A stretch of DNA of 8,572 bases from Accumulibacter sp. (GTDB lineage Bacteria; Pseudomonadota; Gammaproteobacteria; Burkholderiales; Rhodocyclaceae), in the NCBI GenBank assembly GCA_031264825.1, contig JAISDL010000204.1:1-8572 (forward strand). Direction: 5' to 3'. Both the position numbers and the translations under genes were made by a program. This document shows, one piece after another, positions 1 through 7,044 of the stretch (position 1 is the first letter of the stretch; each line of letters opens with the position of its first letter). Below the pieces are notes generated by a model that ran no database searches, had not been told where the DNA came from, and saw only the letters and a list, made by a program, of their open reading frames with translations.

Positions 1-1607
1 GTGTCGATGACGCGCGCGAACTCCGCCTGATCGGACGCGATCGGCAGGTCGCCCCCGACGGGGAATTCGATGACGGCGCTTTCGACGAGCTTCACGCGGC
101 GGGTGATCTCTTCGGAGAGCGGGTCGCGCAAGTCGCGCATGTCGACCTGCTTGACCCCCGGCAGAAGGAGCGCCGCTTCGCGCGTGCGCGCGATCCAGGC
201 CGCCGGCGCCGTGCCTTCGAAAATCAGCACGCCGTTCGTGTCGAGACGCATGCGCACGGTCTCGGGCAAGGAAAAGCTTTGTTCGGCGCGGCGCAGGATG
301 ATCGAACGATCGTGCGAAACGAAGGGCACCAGCTTGAACGTGAACAGCGACGGGTCGAGGCCCTTTTCGGACAATATCTGTTCCGGCGGGTGCGCGAGGT
401 CGTCGCGGAAAGCGATGACCTCCCACGGCGAGCGGTCGAACAGCCCGTTGTTTTCCTGCACGTGGACGATCATCAGGCCGGGTTCCGTGCGCAGGACGGC
501 GACCGCCCGGCGGTGCGCGCGCTGGTTCTTGACATGAGCGTAATACGCGGCGCCGCCGCCCGCGCCGATACAAAGCGCGATGAAAAGAGGCAGACACTTG
601 CTCCAGAAGGGATGGGGGTTCGTCTCTTCCTGCACGTAGTGGGCGAGCATGCACGTTTCGAGCAGGCGCGTCGCGCCCGCGAAAGGCGCGTCGTCGCCCG
701 TGAAAGCGTTCAACTCGTCCGAATACTCGATGAGCAGCATTTCCAGCGTTTCGCGCAATTTCTTGTGGAAGTCCGTCGGCGGTATGCCGCGCACGACGCA
801 GGCGAGATAGGCCATCTGCGAGTGCTCGATGTGGATCGTGAATTCGCCCATCTGGAGGGTTTCGAGGTTGTAGTCGCCGCCCCCCGTAAAACAGTCTTTG
901 ACGAAGTCCTGGATCGCGGTGAGCATCGCGGAAACCATGTCCGCGTCCTGCGCGCCGACGCCTTCGTGGACGAGGTTCGACAGGACGAGCCCCGTCTCGC
1001 TATGGATGAAGAAGGCTTGCTCGACACGGTAGTCGAGCGTCCGCAAGAGGACGATTTCGCTGAAGGACTTGCCCGTCCGAAGGCCTTCCAGGCGCCAGCG
1101 AAGCCCTTTCCAGGAAAAAGCCATTTCCATGCTTTTTCCGAAGTCGGCCATCATCGAGCGGAAGGACTCGGCGATCGACTTGCGTATCGTCGGTCCCATC
1201 AGCGGATACAGAACATTGACGAAATCCGCTTTTCGCTTTTGCAGCGACGATTGCAAAATCTCGTCCACGACGGGTTCGAGCGCCGTATTCAGGCTGTCGT
1301 CGTTTTTTGAGCGCAGGAGGATCGCTTCGGAGAGAACGCCGCCGACCTTCTTCGCGTTATGGTGCGCGTCTTCGTAATTCGAACGCAACTTCTCGACGAT
1401 TGCGATTTCACGGCCGAAAAGGAGCGAACGCAGGAGCGTGACTTCTTTATCTTTCGGCGCTTCGGGCATGCCCGCCCAGAAGGCGTCGTCCGCGCTTCTG
1501 TCAGTCGCCGCGACGGCGTCCGGCGCGGAGGCATCCCCCGCCCCGGGCGGGGTCTCCTGATGGCCTCCCGGCAAGGTCGGGTCGGGCGTGAAAGGTTCGG
1601 CAGTCAT
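1..1607 (-). CDS. OmpA-family inner-membrane-anchored protein with large N-terminal domain (C-terminus cut by window edge)
   Basis: An open frame runs from ATG at 1607 to the left edge (535 codons, no stop), so the C-terminus is missing. Residues 1-50 are low-complexity (Pro/Ala/Asp). Residues about 57-325 form a conserved helical region (LLRSLLFGRE near 58-67, FSWKGLRWRLEGLRTGKSF near 164-182, YRVEQAFFIH near 193-202). I recognise this region from large OmpA-type proteins of unknown role. A hydrophobic segment at about 339-357 is the only membrane helix and there is no N-terminal signal peptide, so the first 330 residues are probably cytoplasmic. Residues about 448-495 resemble a BON domain (NGVLIFEGTAP, then LLPGVKQV). 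The last residues (VIEFPVGGDLPIASDQAEF) look like the first strand of an OmpA-like peptidoglycan-binding domain. The start lies 22 bp after the stop of the upstream coiled-coil gene and lacks a clear Shine-Dalgarno sequence, which suggests coupling. Inferred role: envelope anchoring, MotB-like in topology. Confidence 0.85.
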   Translation of the reverse strand, partial: MTAEPFTPDPTLPGGHQETPPGAGDASAPDAVAATDRSADDAFWAGMPEAPKDKEVTLLRSLLFGREIAIVEKLRSNYEDAHHNAKKVGGVLSEAILLRSKNDDSLNTALEPVVDEILQSSLQKRKADFVNVLYPLMGPTIRKSIAESFRSMMADFGKSMEMAFSWKGLRWRLEGLRTGKSFSEIVLLRTLDYRVEQAFFIHSETGLVLSNLVHEGVGAQDADMVSAMLTAIQDFVKDCFTGGGDYNLETLQMGEFTIHIEHSQMAYLACVVRGIPPTDFHKKLRETLEMLLIEYSDELNAFTGDDAPFAGATRLLETCMLAHYVQEETNPHPFWSKCLPLFIALCIGAGGGAAYYAHVKNQRAHRRAVAVLRTEPGLMIVHVQENNGLFDRSPWEVIAFRDDLAHPPEQILSEKGLDPSLFTFKLVPFVSHDRSIILRRAEQSFSLPETVRMRLDTNGVLIFEGTAPAAWIARTREAALLLPGVKQVDMRDLRDPLSEEITRRVKLVESAVIEFPVGGDLPIASDQAEFARVID

Positions 1608-1629
1608 CGAAAAGCCGCGTCACACGGAC

Positions 1630-2361
1630 TCAGGCGGCCGGACTTGCGTCCCCGGACGCGCTGTCCTGGCCGATCTGGAGCGGCCCCTCGTCGTCGAATT
1701 TGACGAGGATGTCGTTGCCCTGCCATTGGGCGAGCTTGATCGCCACTTCGGAGAGGAGGCCGGACAAGACGGAACGCGTCGTCATGTCGGTGCGAATCTG
1801 CGTCGAAATGACCGAAAGCGCGTTGATGGCGTCCTTGTATTTTTCGTCGACCTTGTCCGAAAGACGGCTGTTTTCCGTCATCAACAACTGCCGCAGGTCG
1901 CGCTCGACCGTGTCGAGAGTGCCCGACAGCGCCGTCATCCTGCGCTCGAATGCCTCTTCGCAGGCCGTGAGGTCCTTGGAGAGTCGCGTCAGCGCTTCTT
2001 CGCGCTCGCGGCTCTCGCGCGTCATCGCGTCGTCGCGTTCGCGCTTTTCATTCTTGAACGCCTCGTCGCGTTCGCGTTTTTCGTTTCTGAGCGCGTCGGC
2101 GTTTTCGCGCTGCGCGTCCTTCATCGCGGCGGCGCGCTCGTTTTTTTCTTCCTGCAGGCGATGGATCAGCGTGGAAACTTCGCTCTTCATGAAATTTTCC
2201 AGCGACTCAAAGCGGGTCTTCATGCCCTCGCGCAGGTCGGACAATTCGCGCAGGAAACGTTCTTCCTGCCGAACGAAGCGCTGTTCCATATCTTTGAGCT
2301 GCGTGCCCAGCAAGAGGTCGCGCACCTGTTCTATCGAATTCGTTTCGCCGGGATTCACCAT
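1630..2361 (-). CDS. Coiled-coil protein of unknown function, partner of the OmpA-family gene
   Basis: Predicted product of 243 residues. I chose the ATG at 2361 because TTGGAG lies 7 nt upstream and the family-like N-terminus (SIEQVRDLLLG) follows at once. The frame stays open upstream to 2574, but that stretch is Cys/Arg-rich and not protein-like. No signal peptide or membrane helix is visible, so the product is probably cytoplasmic. Residues about 10-70 are helical and charged. Residues 71-125 are five 11-residue repeats (for example NEKRERDEAFK, NEKRERDDAMT, RESREREEALT), and residues 126-175 continue the coil. The C-terminal block SVLSGLLSEVAIKL (about 197-210) resembles the conserved end of coiled-coil proteins found beside this OmpA family; the last 30 residues are acidic and flexible. 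The N-terminal VRDLLLG resembles LRSLLFG of the downstream gene product. A shared scaffold or envelope-linked complex is inferred; the function is unknown. Confidence 0.85.
   Translation of the reverse strand: MVNPGETNSIEQVRDLLLGTQLKDMEQRFVRQEERFLRELSDLREGMKTRFESLENFMKSEVSTLIHRLQEEKNERAAAMKDAQRENADALRNEKRERDEAFKNEKRERDDAMTRESREREEALTRLSKDLTACEEAFERRMTALSGTLDTVERDLRQLLMTENSRLSDKVDEKYKDAINALSVISTQIRTDMTTRSVLSGLLSEVAIKLAQWQGNDILVKFDDEGPLQIGQDSASGDASPAA
1987..2151 (-). repeat. Five tandem 33-bp (11-residue) coding repeats
   Basis: This segment encodes residues 71-125 of the coiled-coil protein. It divides without gaps into EEKNERAAAMK, DAQRENADALR, NEKRERDEAFK, NEKRERDDAMT and RESREREEALT. The Glu-x-x-Arg-Glu-Arg core and an Ala-hydrophobic pair (A-M, A-L, A-F) recur at fixed places. 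The third and fourth units are nearly identical at the protein level, which suggests recent duplication. An 11-residue period fits a hendecad coiled coil rather than a plain heptad one. Confidence 0.8.
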
Positions 2362-2509
2362 GTTTTTTCTCCAATGACAGGACGCCGCCCGAAAAACGGC
2401 GCCCGAATTATCCGTGTTTCGACAGCGGCCGCCGCAATCTCCGCACATGCTGGGCCTTGGCTTCGCGCCGGTGGGGCTTTGCGACCGCGCAACTTTCGAA
2501 TCGTCATGG

Positions 2510-2518
2510 ATTGTACCA
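2510..2518 (-). promoter_or_regulatory. Possible extended -10 promoter for the coiled-coil/OmpA operon
   Basis: On the minus strand the sequence TGGTACAAT combines a TG-n extension with a five-of-six match to TATAAT. No good -35 element lies 17 bp upstream (CGATGC). Transcription from here would give a leader of about 140 nt before the ATG at 2361. That leader (2362-2505) is GC-rich and I see no riboswitch or other RNA motif in it. The call rests on one element only. Confidence 0.3.
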
Positions 2519-2572
2519 TTGCAACCGCTTTTGCATCGATACGTCGTCACAGAATATAGACAAAAGAATGGC

Positions 2573-2600
2573 ACCGGGTTTCAGTCGAAGTGAAACCGGT
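2573..2600 (-). terminator. Hairpin downstream of tRNA-Arg, probable terminator
   Basis: The stem ACCGGTTTCA / TGAAAC(C)CGGT has ten pairs with one bulged C and a 7-nt loop, and starts 13 nt past the tRNA 3' end. On the minus strand it is followed by GCCATTCTTTTG, a weak interrupted T-run, so termination is plausible but not textbook. Read rightward the hairpin is followed by TTTTC, so it might work in either direction. Its place right after the tRNA supports a role as tRNA terminator. Confidence 0.55.
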
Positions 2601-2613
2601 TTTCAAGAGAGGA

Positions 2614-2690
2614 TGGCGCGCCCGAGACGATTCGAACGTCCGACCCCTGCCTTCGGAGGGCAGTACTCTATCCATCTGAGCTACGGGCGC
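2614..2690 (-). tRNA. tRNA-Arg (anticodon CCG)
   Basis: The 77-nt cloverleaf can be folded by eye. The acceptor stem is GCGCCCG/CGGGCGC with discriminator G and an encoded CCA (2614-2616). The D-arm is GCTC-AGATGGATA-GAGT. The anticodon stem CTGCC/GGCAG carries the loop CTCCGAA, with anticodon CCG on plus positions 2654-2656. The T-arm is GGACG-TTCGAAT-CGTCT. It closely resembles the E. coli tRNA-Arg(CCG), with A instead of G at position 37. It reads CGG codons. It stands alone between the coiled-coil gene and recA, with its own promoter-like sequence and a downstream hairpin. Confidence 0.95.
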
Positions 2691-2703
2691 GCAAGCCGTG
2701 CGA

Positions 2704-2732
2704 AGGATAGCCTTTTTACCCGCGCGCGTCCA
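2704..2732 (-). promoter_or_regulatory. Probable sigma-70 promoter of tRNA-Arg
   Basis: On the minus strand TGGACG (2727-2732, four of six against TTGACA) and TATCCT (2704-2709, four of six against TATAAT) are separated by exactly 17 bp. The -10 ends 13 bp before the mature tRNA 5' end, leaving a short 5' leader for RNase P to remove. Spacing and position fit well; the hexamers are only moderate matches. Confidence 0.45.
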
Positions 2733-2735
2733 TCC

Positions 2736-2765
2736 CGGCGGCGCCTTGAAAATGGGGTGCCGCCG
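2736..2765. other. 10-bp inverted repeat between tRNA-Arg and recA
   Basis: CGGCGGCGCC pairs with GGTGCCGCCG (one G-T pair) around a 10-nt loop that contains TTGAAAATGG. No T-run follows on either strand, so it is not a standard intrinsic terminator. It lies upstream of both divergent promoters: behind the tRNA -35 on one side and about 33 bp before the recA -10 on the other. It could be a regulator site, a boundary hairpin or chance in GC-rich DNA. Confidence 0.35.
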
Positions 2766-2797
2766 CATCAAGGCTACGGGCGGCTTTTCCAATCGTA

Positions 2798-2803
2798 TAT
2801 AAT
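2798..2803 (+). promoter_or_regulatory. Consensus -10 element of the recA promoter
   Basis: A perfect TATAAT lies 61 bp before the recA ATG in a local AT-rich patch. The hexamer 17 bp upstream (TACGGG) is a poor -35 and there is no TG extension, so an activator or a second element may be needed. I see no CTG...CAG LexA-type palindrome over or near it. The implied leader is about 55 nt. Confidence 0.5.
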
Positions 2804-2864
2804 TCCCAAGACAATCTTTTAGCAACCCTTTGGAAACGACGACTCTAGCGACGGGAAAAACACC

Positions 2865-3877
<1,013 letters not shown>

Positions 3878-3878
<1 letters not shown>

Positions 3879-4327
3879 TGCCGGCGAAAACCAGCTTGCG
3901 CGAGCGTGCCTTGCGTCTTCTGTCGCTTCGGGAACATTCGCGCGGCGAGTTGTTCCGCAAACTTTCCCCGCACGCCGAGACCCCGGAAGCCCTCGCCGGA
4001 CTGCTCGACGATCTTTCCGCGCGCAATCTGCTTTCCGACGCGCGCTACGCGCATTCGCGCGCCGAGAAGCAGTCGGCGCGTTACGGCAACCGCGCCGTGG
4101 CGCTTGAGCTGCGCGCGCGGGGAATCGACGGCGAACTCGTCGCCGAAACGCTCGCGGCGCTCGGGGATGAAGCGCCGAGAGCGCGTTCGATCCTTTGCCG
4201 AAAATTCGGAGATTCACCGCCTTCCGACATCGAAGAGCGCGTCAAGCGCGCGCGCTTCCTGACGCGGCGCGGCTTCTCCGGCGAGACGGTACGCAAGGCC
4301 ATGCGCTGCGATTTCGAGGGGGAATGA
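3878..4327 (+). CDS. recX: RecX regulatory protein
   Basis: RecX modulates RecA by capping or destabilising its filament and inhibiting its ATPase. The 149-residue product is all-helical and shows the family pattern: RALRLLSLREHSRGELFRKL (about 11-30), then LLDDLSARNLLSDARYAHS (about 41-59) and the AVALELRARGID motif of the next helical repeat, with a third repeat in the C-terminal half (RFLTRRGFSGETVRKAM). The ATG is read from TGATG, sharing one base with the recA stop, which implies translational coupling. The frame is open further upstream inside recA, but those residues are not RecX-like. Its own stop overlaps lptB as ATGA. Confidence 0.93.
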
Positions 4328-5064
4328 GGGTGCCCGGGACGCGAAGCAGCCTCACGACGCGCAATCTGCGCAAGCACTACAAAAAGCGTCAGGTCGTGCA
4401 AGACGTTTCGATCGAGGTATCGAGCGGCGAAGTCGTCGGCCTGCTCGGCCCGAACGGCGCCGGAAAAACGACGTGTTTCTACATGGTCGTGGGGCTGATC
4501 GCCTGCGACGGCGGCGACGTTTTCATCGACGAGAACCGGATCACGCACCTGCCGATCCACAGTCGCGCCAAAATGGGTCTCTCGTACCTGCCGCAGGAAG
4601 CGTCGGTTTTCCGCAAATTGACCGTCACGGAAAACATCCGCGCCGTCCTCGAGCTTCTACCCTATACACCCGCCGAGATCGACCGGCGCGCGGAGCAGCT
4701 TCTGGAGGAACTGCACATCACGCATATCCGCAACAGCATCGCGGCCTCGCTCTCCGGCGGCGAGAGGCGGCGCGTCGAAATCGCGCGCGCGCTCTCGACC
4801 GCGCCTTCCTTCATCCTGCTCGACGAGCCTTTCGCCGGAATCGACCCGATCGCCGTTCTGGATATCCAGAAGATCATCCACTTCCTCAAGGAACGCCGGA
4901 TCGGCGTATTGATCACGGACCACAACGTCCGCGAAACCCTGGGCATCTGCGACCATGCGTATATTCTCAACGAGGGCCGCATCCTTGCCGCCGGACGCCC
5001 CGACGAAATCATCTATAATGAAACGGTCCGCAAAGTCTATCTGGGCGAAAATTTCCGCCTCTGA
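4324..5064 (+). CDS. lptB: LPS export ABC transporter ATP-binding protein LptB
   Basis: LptB is the cytoplasmic ATPase that, with LptF/LptG, extracts lipopolysaccharide from the inner membrane and powers the LptA bridge. The product has 246 residues against about 241 in E. coli. Motifs are in order: Walker A GPNGAGKT at 42-49, Q-loop YLPQEASVFRKLTV with Gln91, signature LSGGE at 143-147, Walker B FILLDE ending at Glu168, followed by PFAGIDPIAV, and H-loop His200 in ITDHNVRE. PFAGIDP and YLPQEASVFRKL are LptB-like rather than general ABC features. The start overlaps the recX stop (ATGA) with a GAGGGGGA Shine-Dalgarno-like stretch just upstream. lptC and lptA, the usual upstream neighbours, are not present here. 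Confidence 0.95.
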   Translation: MRVPGTRSSLTTRNLRKHYKKRQVVQDVSIEVSSGEVVGLLGPNGAGKTTCFYMVVGLIACDGGDVFIDENRITHLPIHSRAKMGLSYLPQEASVFRKLTVTENIRAVLELLPYTPAEIDRRAEQLLEELHITHIRNSIAASLSGGERRRVEIARALSTAPSFILLDEPFAGIDPIAVLDIQKIIHFLKERRIGVLITDHNVRETLGICDHAYILNEGRILAAGRPDEIIYNETVRKVYLGENFRL

Positions 5065-5068
5065 GCCG

Positions 5069-5119
5069 ATGGCGCCCAAGTTCGGCGCGGAACCCAAGAT
5101 GATCGCCGAATTGATATGA
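5069..5119 (+). CDS. 16-codon leader ORF coupling lptB to rpoN
   Basis: ATG at 5069, 4 nt after the lptB stop, opens a 16-codon frame (MAPKFGAEPKMIAELI). Its TGA at 5117-5119 overlaps the rpoN ATG as ATGA. No Shine-Dalgarno sequence precedes it, so it would depend on reinitiation after lptB. rpoN itself has no evident ribosome-binding site, which makes a coupling role plausible. The peptide resembles nothing I recognise, and the arrangement could be chance. Confidence 0.3.
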   Translation: MAPKFGAEPKMIAELI

Positions 5120-6540
5120 AACCGCTTTTACAGCTCAACCTTTCTCAACGCCTCGCGTTGACGCCTCAGTTGCAACAATCCATCCGGCTTTTGCAATTGT
5201 CCACCGTCGAGCTGGAACAGGAAGTGGAGCGGTATTTGCAGGAAAACCCCCTCCTGCAACGCGCGGAAGAAGAGGATTACGCGGCCCGGCCGTCCGGCGA
5301 CGGTCCGCTTTCCCCCGGCGACGCCTCGCCGGAAAGCGGCGCGGATACGGACATCCCGCTCTCGTCGGCCGACGACGTCTGGACGGGCGATGACCTCCCC
5401 TACCCCGTCGCGCCGCCGGGAGTGCCGGACGACGACGATAACGACGACTTCCAGAACGTGCAGGCCGCGACGACCTCGTTGCGCGAGCACCTTTCCTGGC
5501 AACTCGGCATGATGTCGATCCCGGATCGCGACCGCGCCTTGATCCAGTGCCTGATCGACGCGCTCGACGAAAACGGCTACCTGACGGTCTCGCTCGACGA
5601 CCTCGTGGAGACTCTCCCGCGCACGCTCCGCGTCGAACCCAGGGAGTTGCAGATCGCGCTCATGCATTTGCAGCACTTCGACCCTCTGGGCGTCGGCGCG
5701 CGAACGCCGCAGGAATGTCTCGCCCTTCAACTCGAAGCCCTGCCGCCCGACGAAACGCGCGCGCTCGCGCTGCGCATCGTCGAGGACCATCTCTACCTCT
5801 TGGCACGCCGGGATTTCTTTAAGCTCAAGAGATACATCGACTGCGACGACGAAGGCCTGCGCAAGGCGCATCTCCTGATCCAGAGCCTCAACCCGCGCCC
5901 CTGCGCGGAATACGCCGTGCTGAACACGCGCTACATCACGCCCGACGTCGTCGTGCACAAGCTGCGCGGCCAATGGACGGCGAGCATCAATTCCGACGCC
6001 TACCCGCGCCTTCGGGTCAATACGCTTTACGCGCGCATCCTTTCGCGGCATCGCGGGTCGACTCTGGCGGGGCACTTGCAGGAAGCGCGCTGGCTCATCA
6101 AAAACATCCAGCAGCGCTTTGAAACGATCCTGAAAGTCGCGCAATCGATCGTCGCGGCGCAGCGCCAGTTTTTCGACTACGGCGAAATCGCCATGCGACC
6201 GATGGTGCTGCGCCAGATCTCCGACGCGCTCGGCATGCACGAATCGACCGTTTCGCGCGTCACGACGCAAAAATACATGGCGACGCCGCGCGGCATCTTC
6301 GAGATGAAGTACTTTTTTGGCAGCCACGTTGCAACCGAAGCCGGCGGCGCGTGCTCGGCGACGGCGATCCGCGCGCTGATGAGGCAGCTCGTCGCCGAAG
6401 AAGACCCCGAGGCTCCGCTTTCCGACATGCGGATTTCCGAAATCCTCGGCCGTCAGGGGATCGTCGTCGCGCGCCGCACGGTCGCCAAATACCGCGAGGC
6501 GCTCAACATCCCGCCGGTCAAACATAGAAAGAACATTTAA
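5116..6540 (+). CDS. rpoN: RNA polymerase sigma-54 factor RpoN
   Basis: Sigma-54 directs RNA polymerase to -24/-12 promoters that need AAA+ activators, commonly for nitrogen, flagellar and stress genes. The product has 474 residues (E. coli 477). Region I, needed for activator response, is the Gln/Leu-rich N-terminus (residues 5-48: LNLSQRLALTPQLQQSIRLL). Region II is an acidic, Pro-rich linker (about 50-115, including a DDDDNDD run). The core-binding region follows, with LIDALDENGYLT and LQHFDPLGVGARTPQECL. The helix-turn-helix is at about 368-388 (ISDALGMHESTVSRVTTQKY). The RpoN box ARRTVAKYRE is intact at about 452-461 and reads -24 DNA. The start ATG lacks a good Shine-Dalgarno sequence and overlaps the stop of a 16-codon ORF. 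A strong AGGAGG lies just beyond its stop and serves the next small ORF. Confidence 0.97.
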   Translation: MKPLLQLNLSQRLALTPQLQQSIRLLQLSTVELEQEVERYLQENPLLQRAEEEDYAARPSGDGPLSPGDASPESGADTDIPLSSADDVWTGDDLPYPVAPPGVPDDDDNDDFQNVQAATTSLREHLSWQLGMMSIPDRDRALIQCLIDALDENGYLTVSLDDLVETLPRTLRVEPRELQIALMHLQHFDPLGVGARTPQECLALQLEALPPDETRALALRIVEDHLYLLARRDFFKLKRYIDCDDEGLRKAHLLIQSLNPRPCAEYAVLNTRYITPDVVVHKLRGQWTASINSDAYPRLRVNTLYARILSRHRGSTLAGHLQEARWLIKNIQQRFETILKVAQSIVAAQRQFFDYGEIAMRPMVLRQISDALGMHESTVSRVTTQKYMATPRGIFEMKYFFGSHVATEAGGACSATAIRALMRQLVAEEDPEAPLSDMRISEILGRQGIVVARRTVAKYREALNIPPVKHRKNI

Positions 6541-6558
6541 GGAGGAATCCAAAGACTG

Positions 6559-6681
6559 ATGAAAATTCACGCCGCTTTTCCCGCGCCGTTCTTCACTTTC
6601 ACGAACGGAAAAAATGTCCGTATCCCAAGCGGCGTGGCCCGCCTTGTTTCGCACTATCCCGCCTATTCTTATAAGGAGTGA
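6559..6681 (+). CDS. Putative 40-residue protein between rpoN and hpf
   Basis: ATG at 6559 gives a 40-residue frame that begins MKIHAAFPAPFFTFTNGKNV and ends YPAYSYKE. A strong AGGAGGA begins at the rpoN stop, about 13 nt before the ATG. That is longer than ideal, but an in-frame CTG at 6556 would shorten it to 10. The stop (TGA at 6679-6681) lies inside the AAGGAG-TGA ribosome-binding region of hpf and 4 nt before the hpf ATG, typical of translational coupling. The product is aromatic-rich and weakly basic, with no clear membrane helix. I do not recognise it. It may be a real small protein, or a leader whose translation opens the hpf start. Confidence 0.5.
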   Translation: MKIHAAFPAPFFTFTNGKNVRIPSGVARLVSHYPAYSYKE

Positions 6682-6685
6682 AATC

Positions 6686-7003
6686 ATGAACTTGCAAATC
6701 AGTGGGCACCACCTCGACATTACCCCAGCGATTCGCGACTATGTGACCGGGAAGCTCGAACGCATCACGCGGCACTCCGATAACCTGATCGACATCAACG
6801 TGATTCTGTCCGTCGATAAACTCAAGCAAAAAGCCGAGATCACGGTGCACCTTTCTGGAAAGGACATTTACGTCGAGTCGGTCGACGAAGACATGTACGC
6901 GGCGATCGACATTCTCATCGACAAACTCGATCGCCAGGTCCAGAAGTACAAGCAAAAACTCAAAGACCATCACCGAGGGGAAAAAATAGAACACAAAGCC
7001 TGA
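6686..7003 (+). CDS. hpf: Ribosome hibernation promoting factor, short form (Hpf/YfiA family)
   Basis: This small protein binds the 30S decoding region of idle ribosomes and promotes 100S dimers or inactive 70S ribosomes in stationary phase. The 105-residue product covers the single S30AE domain: MNLQISGHHLDITPAIRDYV at the start, KLERITRH, the KAEITVHLSGKDIYVESVDEDMYAAIDILIDKLDRQ core, and a basic tail (KYKQKLKDHHRG). It is a short form, so it would rely on a partner such as RMF in gamma-proteobacteria; none is visible here. The start is fixed by AAGGAG, 7 nt upstream of the ATG. A position directly after rpoN is the usual place for this gene and suggests co-expression with sigma-54. Confidence 0.95.
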   Translation: MNLQISGHHLDITPAIRDYVTGKLERITRHSDNLIDINVILSVDKLKQKAEITVHLSGKDIYVESVDEDMYAAIDILIDKLDRQVQKYKQKLKDHHRGEKIEHKA

Positions 7004-7015
7004 TTCGATTTCAAA

Positions 7016-7044
7016 ATCGTCCGCGACGCGAAGCCGCGGACGAT
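7016..7044 (+). terminator. Strong hairpin after hpf, without a T-run
   Basis: ATCGTCCGCG and CGCGGACGAT form a perfect 10-bp stem with a 9-nt loop, starting 13 nt past the hpf stop. It is followed by GCTTGG, not a T-run, so it is not a classic intrinsic terminator. It could slow or partly stop transcription before hprK, or protect the 3' end of the upstream mRNA. The rest of the hpf-hprK gap (7045-7156) shows no promoter I would defend. Confidence 0.5.

Noticed and set aside
279..2559. Long plus-strand open frames opposite the OmpA and coiled-coil genes (279-1310 and 1588-2559)
   Set aside because: They are Arg/Val-rich mirror frames of minus-strand genes with recognisable family motifs; they show no motif or convincing ribosome-binding site.
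2362..2574. Extension of the coiled-coil gene to an ATG at 2574
   Set aside because: The extra 71 residues are Cys/Arg-rich and overlap the tRNA terminator hairpin; ATG 2361 has GGAG 7 nt upstream.
6614..6685. Hpf extended to an upstream ATG at 6614
   Set aside because: There is no ribosome-binding site there, whereas ATG 6686 has AAGGAG and gives the standard Hpf N-terminus.
5128..6720. 530-codon minus-strand open frame opposite rpoN
   Set aside because: rpoN is intact with all its family motifs on the other strand; the frame is a by-product of GC-rich codon use and has no recognisable domain.
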